Positions 60,434 to 64,000 of a stretch of DNA of 64,000 nucleotides are shown here, in pieces. The position numbers and the translations under genes are program-made. The notes below the pieces were generated by a model. That model saw only the letters and a program-made list of their open reading frames with translations. It searched no databases and was not told the DNA's origin. Each line of letters starts with the position of its first letter. Position 1 is the stretch's first letter. The stretch lies in the NCBI GenBank assembly GCA_028532985.1, contig JANCIK010000011.1, positions 682,001 to 746,000 on the forward strand, written 5' to 3'. Source of the stretch: Stropharia rugosoannulata. Its lineage: Eukaryota; Basidiomycota; Agaricomycetes; Agaricales; Strophariaceae.

Positions 60434-63400
60434 TTACTTCCACTGCAAGACAGAGCTTCCATTCAAATCTACACTCAATCCCTGGATAGATAATCCTTCC
60501 GTTTGAGCATTATAAGTCCAGTTACCCAGCTGACGTCCATCCAGTGTTACCGCCGTTGGCTTCTTATCCACACCTAGCACAATAACGCTCTCCAACTTCG
60601 ATGTGACATGGAATATCCCGGTTCCTTTAATTACGACGTCGTTCTTCCCCGCATTGAAGGTAAGCGTCCTACTTGGTCCAGGTGGGAAACTGACGCCATC
60701 GTCCAAAAACGCCGATCCAGAAGCGAGCCCAGATTTTGACTGGGAGATGAGCAACGAGAACGGGCCCTGGCGCGTCTCTTCAACAGTGTAGGCAGGTGAA
60801 GCGTGAAGTAGAATGGCAGCTCCGTCTCGGATATGCACGTTAATATGGCCAAGGGGTGCGGCGAGCGTTGTGGAAGCGCCAGGAGTAGCCTGCACCGCTT
60901 CGTGGGTGTACCAATCGCGCCAGGTGACGGTCCCTCGTCCAGGAAATATTCCTAAGCACATACATCATAAGGACAAGAACTCGCATAAAAGCAGCTGACA
61001 GACCTGATACAGTAGTCACATTGGGATCGAGGACTGGTGTTACAAGTATATCGGCGCCGATTAAGAACTGCGAGCTGATGTTGAACAGCTCCGGCTCCGT
61101 GGGGAACTCGTAGAATAACGCCCGTACGGGCGGAGTACCACTTGTCGAGGAGTTTGCGAACAAAGTATACTGTCCAATCCCGATCGTTATTGCCCCCACA
61201 CACGTAAAAAAGCGCGCGAATGCTCATACCCAATATGGCAGCAGTGAGTACCTTATGGCGATCGCGGTGCGCGACGCGTTCGCCACGCTATCCCAGCGGT
61301 AAGGTTCCTGCGACAACGCGCCCTTTTCGTTGTGGTTGCGGTAGAATGGCGTAAACGCTGCAAGTTGCATCCAGCGATTGCACAATTCTTCATCGGTATT
61401 TCCATCTGAAAGATCAAGTAAATGGAAAAAAAGAGATTGAGTTATCAGAAACGAGGCATCTTCGGAAGATACGCGGGCAATTTGGACGCACTAAAGCCAC
61501 ATGTATCCGCACCGACGAATGGAATCTGGAAGAGCTGGAATTGGAGGATGCCCTGAGATCTGGGTCAGCACATCGCGCAGCTCAATTCTCGAGCTCGGGA
61601 TAGCGACTGAGCCGGTTTGACATATCGCTCACATACCTGGATGCTATAACGGAGATATGACCATAAACTGAAGTTATCACCCAACTGCAGGCGAAGGGAC
61701 ATCAGCGTAATGCTATGGTTAGCTATCATTCGAAGAAAACGGGGGCTGTTTGACGCACCCAGTGCCCGGTCCATCGTCCAGATGACGGGAACGTCGAGCG
61801 ACTAATCAGGAACGGTCTCTGTCCAGGAATGATGTCCTGCACCGCCAAATGTGTCGCCTTCTCCTCCATTAGCCCCCATAAGTTGTGCACGTCCAGCTCG
61901 ACTGCGCCATTCGCGTGCGTCGCGTTCGTGGCCAGCGCGTGGATAGATAGCCGGCCATTGCCTATTGTATTATGCAGCGAATATTAAAAGGTCAGCAGAT
62001 GCCCGTGGCCCATTTGCAAAGAAGCCGGAGAGCGTGAGGCAATATCAACTGACCGTTGTGTATCGCATACGGCGGGGCGTTAAGCTCCACGCCTGGCTGC
62101 TTCCCCGCTCCCAGCCCACGTCGGGTGACAGAGGGACCCGAGTCCGACGCGTCAAGAGTGCACGTCGAGGTCCCATTGATCGTGATATTTCCACTGGGCC
62201 CAAATACTGTCGAATCATAGCTGCATGATTTGTCGTCAGTAGGGATCATGGCGAGATGGATCTCCGGTATTAAGATAATGCTTACCATTCGGGATAGTCT
62301 ACCCAACAGGAATAGTCCCCAGAAATAGTCCCCAATCGTAATGAGTCTTTTCATTTTCCAGCTAGCGTAAGAGGGTGCCTACCAGAAACAGGATTGCCCG
62401 GTGCGCCCGGTAACAAGAACGGAGGGTCGGTATCCGACAGATCAGCTCCAGTGCCGCTGAAGCCAGTGCGTTAAAATGTCAGCGATCATCGCACGTATGC
62501 TACCTCAAACTGAAGGAAGCAAACGAACCAGGATCCATCACAGAATGAGCTCGCCTCGTTCATGTCAAGCCAAATCCCAGAGAACTCGATACCTGATGCG
62601 CTCCAATTGCGTAAGGCTTCCGCCCACCAGCTCGATGTATTTTCCTGGAACCAATCCGGGAAAACCTAGCAATTGCGTTGTATTATCAGTTATCAGCGTA
62701 GTCAAAAGTATCCAAGTGAATGTCACAGGCTTATTTTCTAAAGTGAAAAAGGTAATATATAGCTTACCGTATAACCGGGCCAAACTTGTCCAATGTATTC
62801 TGTTCCATCCGGATTTTTAATGAAAACATCTCTGTACGAAAACGCAGTAAGTAATCACAATAACAGGAGCAATTCAGCCGACAAATGGAAATATTTTACT
62901 GGCAAATACCATGATGAATTTCTAAAGAGAAGCAGTACTCACTGTTCAATGCCTTTTGTATATGGGTCATACTATACACCGTCGCAATACCAAAAAAGTT
63001 AGTGTCATAGAAGCAAGTTTAAAAGTCCCCGACTTTTGGTGCAGGGAATCATGGAGTCACGTACAATGTCGGTAGCATTAATCTGGACTGGAACTGCAGC
63101 GTCCACGATAGGAATATCTAAAAGGATGCTCGAGGTTAAACAAAACAGCCGACAACAACACGTAAAAATGAAAACAGACGCACAGTGTTGGTTATTTGCA
63201 TGCTAATCAGAAATGAGTCTGTTAGCTTACACTTCGGCTAGGTGGCTATACAGAAAACGCCTAAAGGGCCCGGTACGCACCAGTTCTGCAATGAACGCCT
63301 TCATTTCGTTCGCAGGGAAACTGACAGGATCAGAGGTGAAATCTCGCACGGCGTGATACAGATCGATATCATTCCACATAACTATGCGCGACGCGCGGAG

Positions 63401-64000
63401 CAGGGGCGGGTGATATGGCAGTCAGTCTCCAGAAAAGCATCCAATCTGTGAAAATGTCAAAAACACACCTTCGAGCGGTATGTTCGCCGCGCGCATACTG
63501 GTCACCTGTGCGCGCGTTTCCGCGACGTTCTGGTAACCCCATCTGTCAAATGTCGCCGTTAATCAAAGAGTATTTGGTAATGTGATGTAGTCAATCAGAG
63601 CATGTATGGGGCAGAAGCAGGAGACAGGAGACAGATCGACAGAGGTGTGGAGAGGGCGCTTTATTTACTCACCGACACAGGTGGAATCCGAAACCCCAGA
63701 TAGGCTGCCATGTCGGGAGCCCGACAAGTGCGCCGTATTGTTCGATGACATCCTTGGGCGTGGGTCCAGATAGGAAGTAGAAGTCCAGGACGCCCCCAAT
63801 CATGCGGTACTCGATGAGCGACTTGCTAGAGCCTGGTGGGGTGGCGAGGAGAATGTCCGCACCAGCAGCGCTGGTGTACAACCATCAGACCCAGGTTAAG
63901 TTGATAGTATCACAGGTGGCGCACCTGAGCAGAAACACACCATGAGATTGTGCGGTGTTTGTCTTAGGGTCGAAACGATGCTCTAGGTATAAGGGGTGGG
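60434..64000 (-). CDS. GH31 alpha-glucosidase, partial (5' end outside window)
   Basis: A glycoside hydrolase family 31 enzyme cleaving terminal alpha-glucose from maltose and oligosaccharides, usually secreted. The gene runs off the right edge of the window, so the start and any signal peptide are missing. Visible parts in protein order: [47 protein letters not shown], the nucleophile segment [37 protein letters not shown] (acid/base region, split by an intron), [12 protein letters not shown], and [20 protein letters not shown]. The C-terminal part reads [33 protein letters not shown], and a beta domain ending [12 protein letters not shown]. More than ten short introns are seen. All visible catalytic motifs are present, so the enzyme should be active. 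Confidence 0.9.

Overview
The window looks like nuclear DNA of a filamentous basidiomycete, most likely an Agaricomycete. Genes are interrupted by many 50-70 nt GT-AG introns. The gene repertoire is typical of mushrooms: a 500-residue F-box protein with an N-terminal coiled coil, a DUF6534-type membrane protein, a NACHT NTPase, tandem cytochrome P450s, a TAP-like hydrolase and a 4CXXC_R1 zinc-finger protein. No rRNA, tRNA, CRISPR or bacterial operon structure was seen. All gene models come from reading exons and splice sites by eye, so exon edges are approximate.

Layout, left to right. 0.3-2.5 kb: GH47 alpha-mannosidase (+). 2.8-5.2 kb and 19.0-21.4 kb: two inverted, nearly identical copies of a secreted serine beta-lactamase-like hydrolase gene. 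The left copy is broken and the right copy is open. Between them lie an AMID/FSP1-like oxidoreductase (+), an F-box protein (-), a DUF6534 protein (-) and a large BRE4/aromatic-acid-exporter-like membrane protein (-). 21.5-25.1 kb: an orphan ORF and a large secreted beta-rich protein (both -). 26.4-29.3 kb: a small frameshifted ORF (-), an imperfect tandem repeat and a serine carboxypeptidase (+). 29.5-33.3 kb: cytosine deaminase (+) and aldehyde dehydrogenase (-). 35.7-37.2 kb: nucleosome assembly protein NAP1 (+). 37.8-41.3 kb: an ORF with one in-frame TGA, a NACHT (NLR-like) gene and a decayed partial copy of its C-terminal exon. 41.6-43.9 kb: TAP-like alpha/beta hydrolase (+). 44.1-50.6 kb: two tandem P450 genes (-), the second broken by a 1.36-kb inverted-repeat transposon. 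51.2-52.1 kb: a shortened haloacid-dehalogenase-like gene (-). 52.6-52.9 kb: a MITE. 53.4-58.4 kb: a zinc-finger nuclear protein (+). 58.8-59.9 kb: an intact haloacid-dehalogenase paralogue (+). 60.4 kb to the end: a GH31 alpha-glucosidase (-), cut by the window edge.

Most genes are independent housekeeping or secretory functions: glycan trimming, protein and peptide hydrolysis, starch or maltose use, pyrimidine salvage, aldehyde oxidation and chromatin assembly. There is no convincing single biosynthetic cluster. The most striking feature is local genome turnover: inverted segmental duplication with loss of one copy, transposon disruption of a duplicated P450, loss of exons in one of two dehalogenase paralogues, and a decaying duplicate piece of an NLR-like gene. 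I found no clear evidence of a wholly new multi-gene system.
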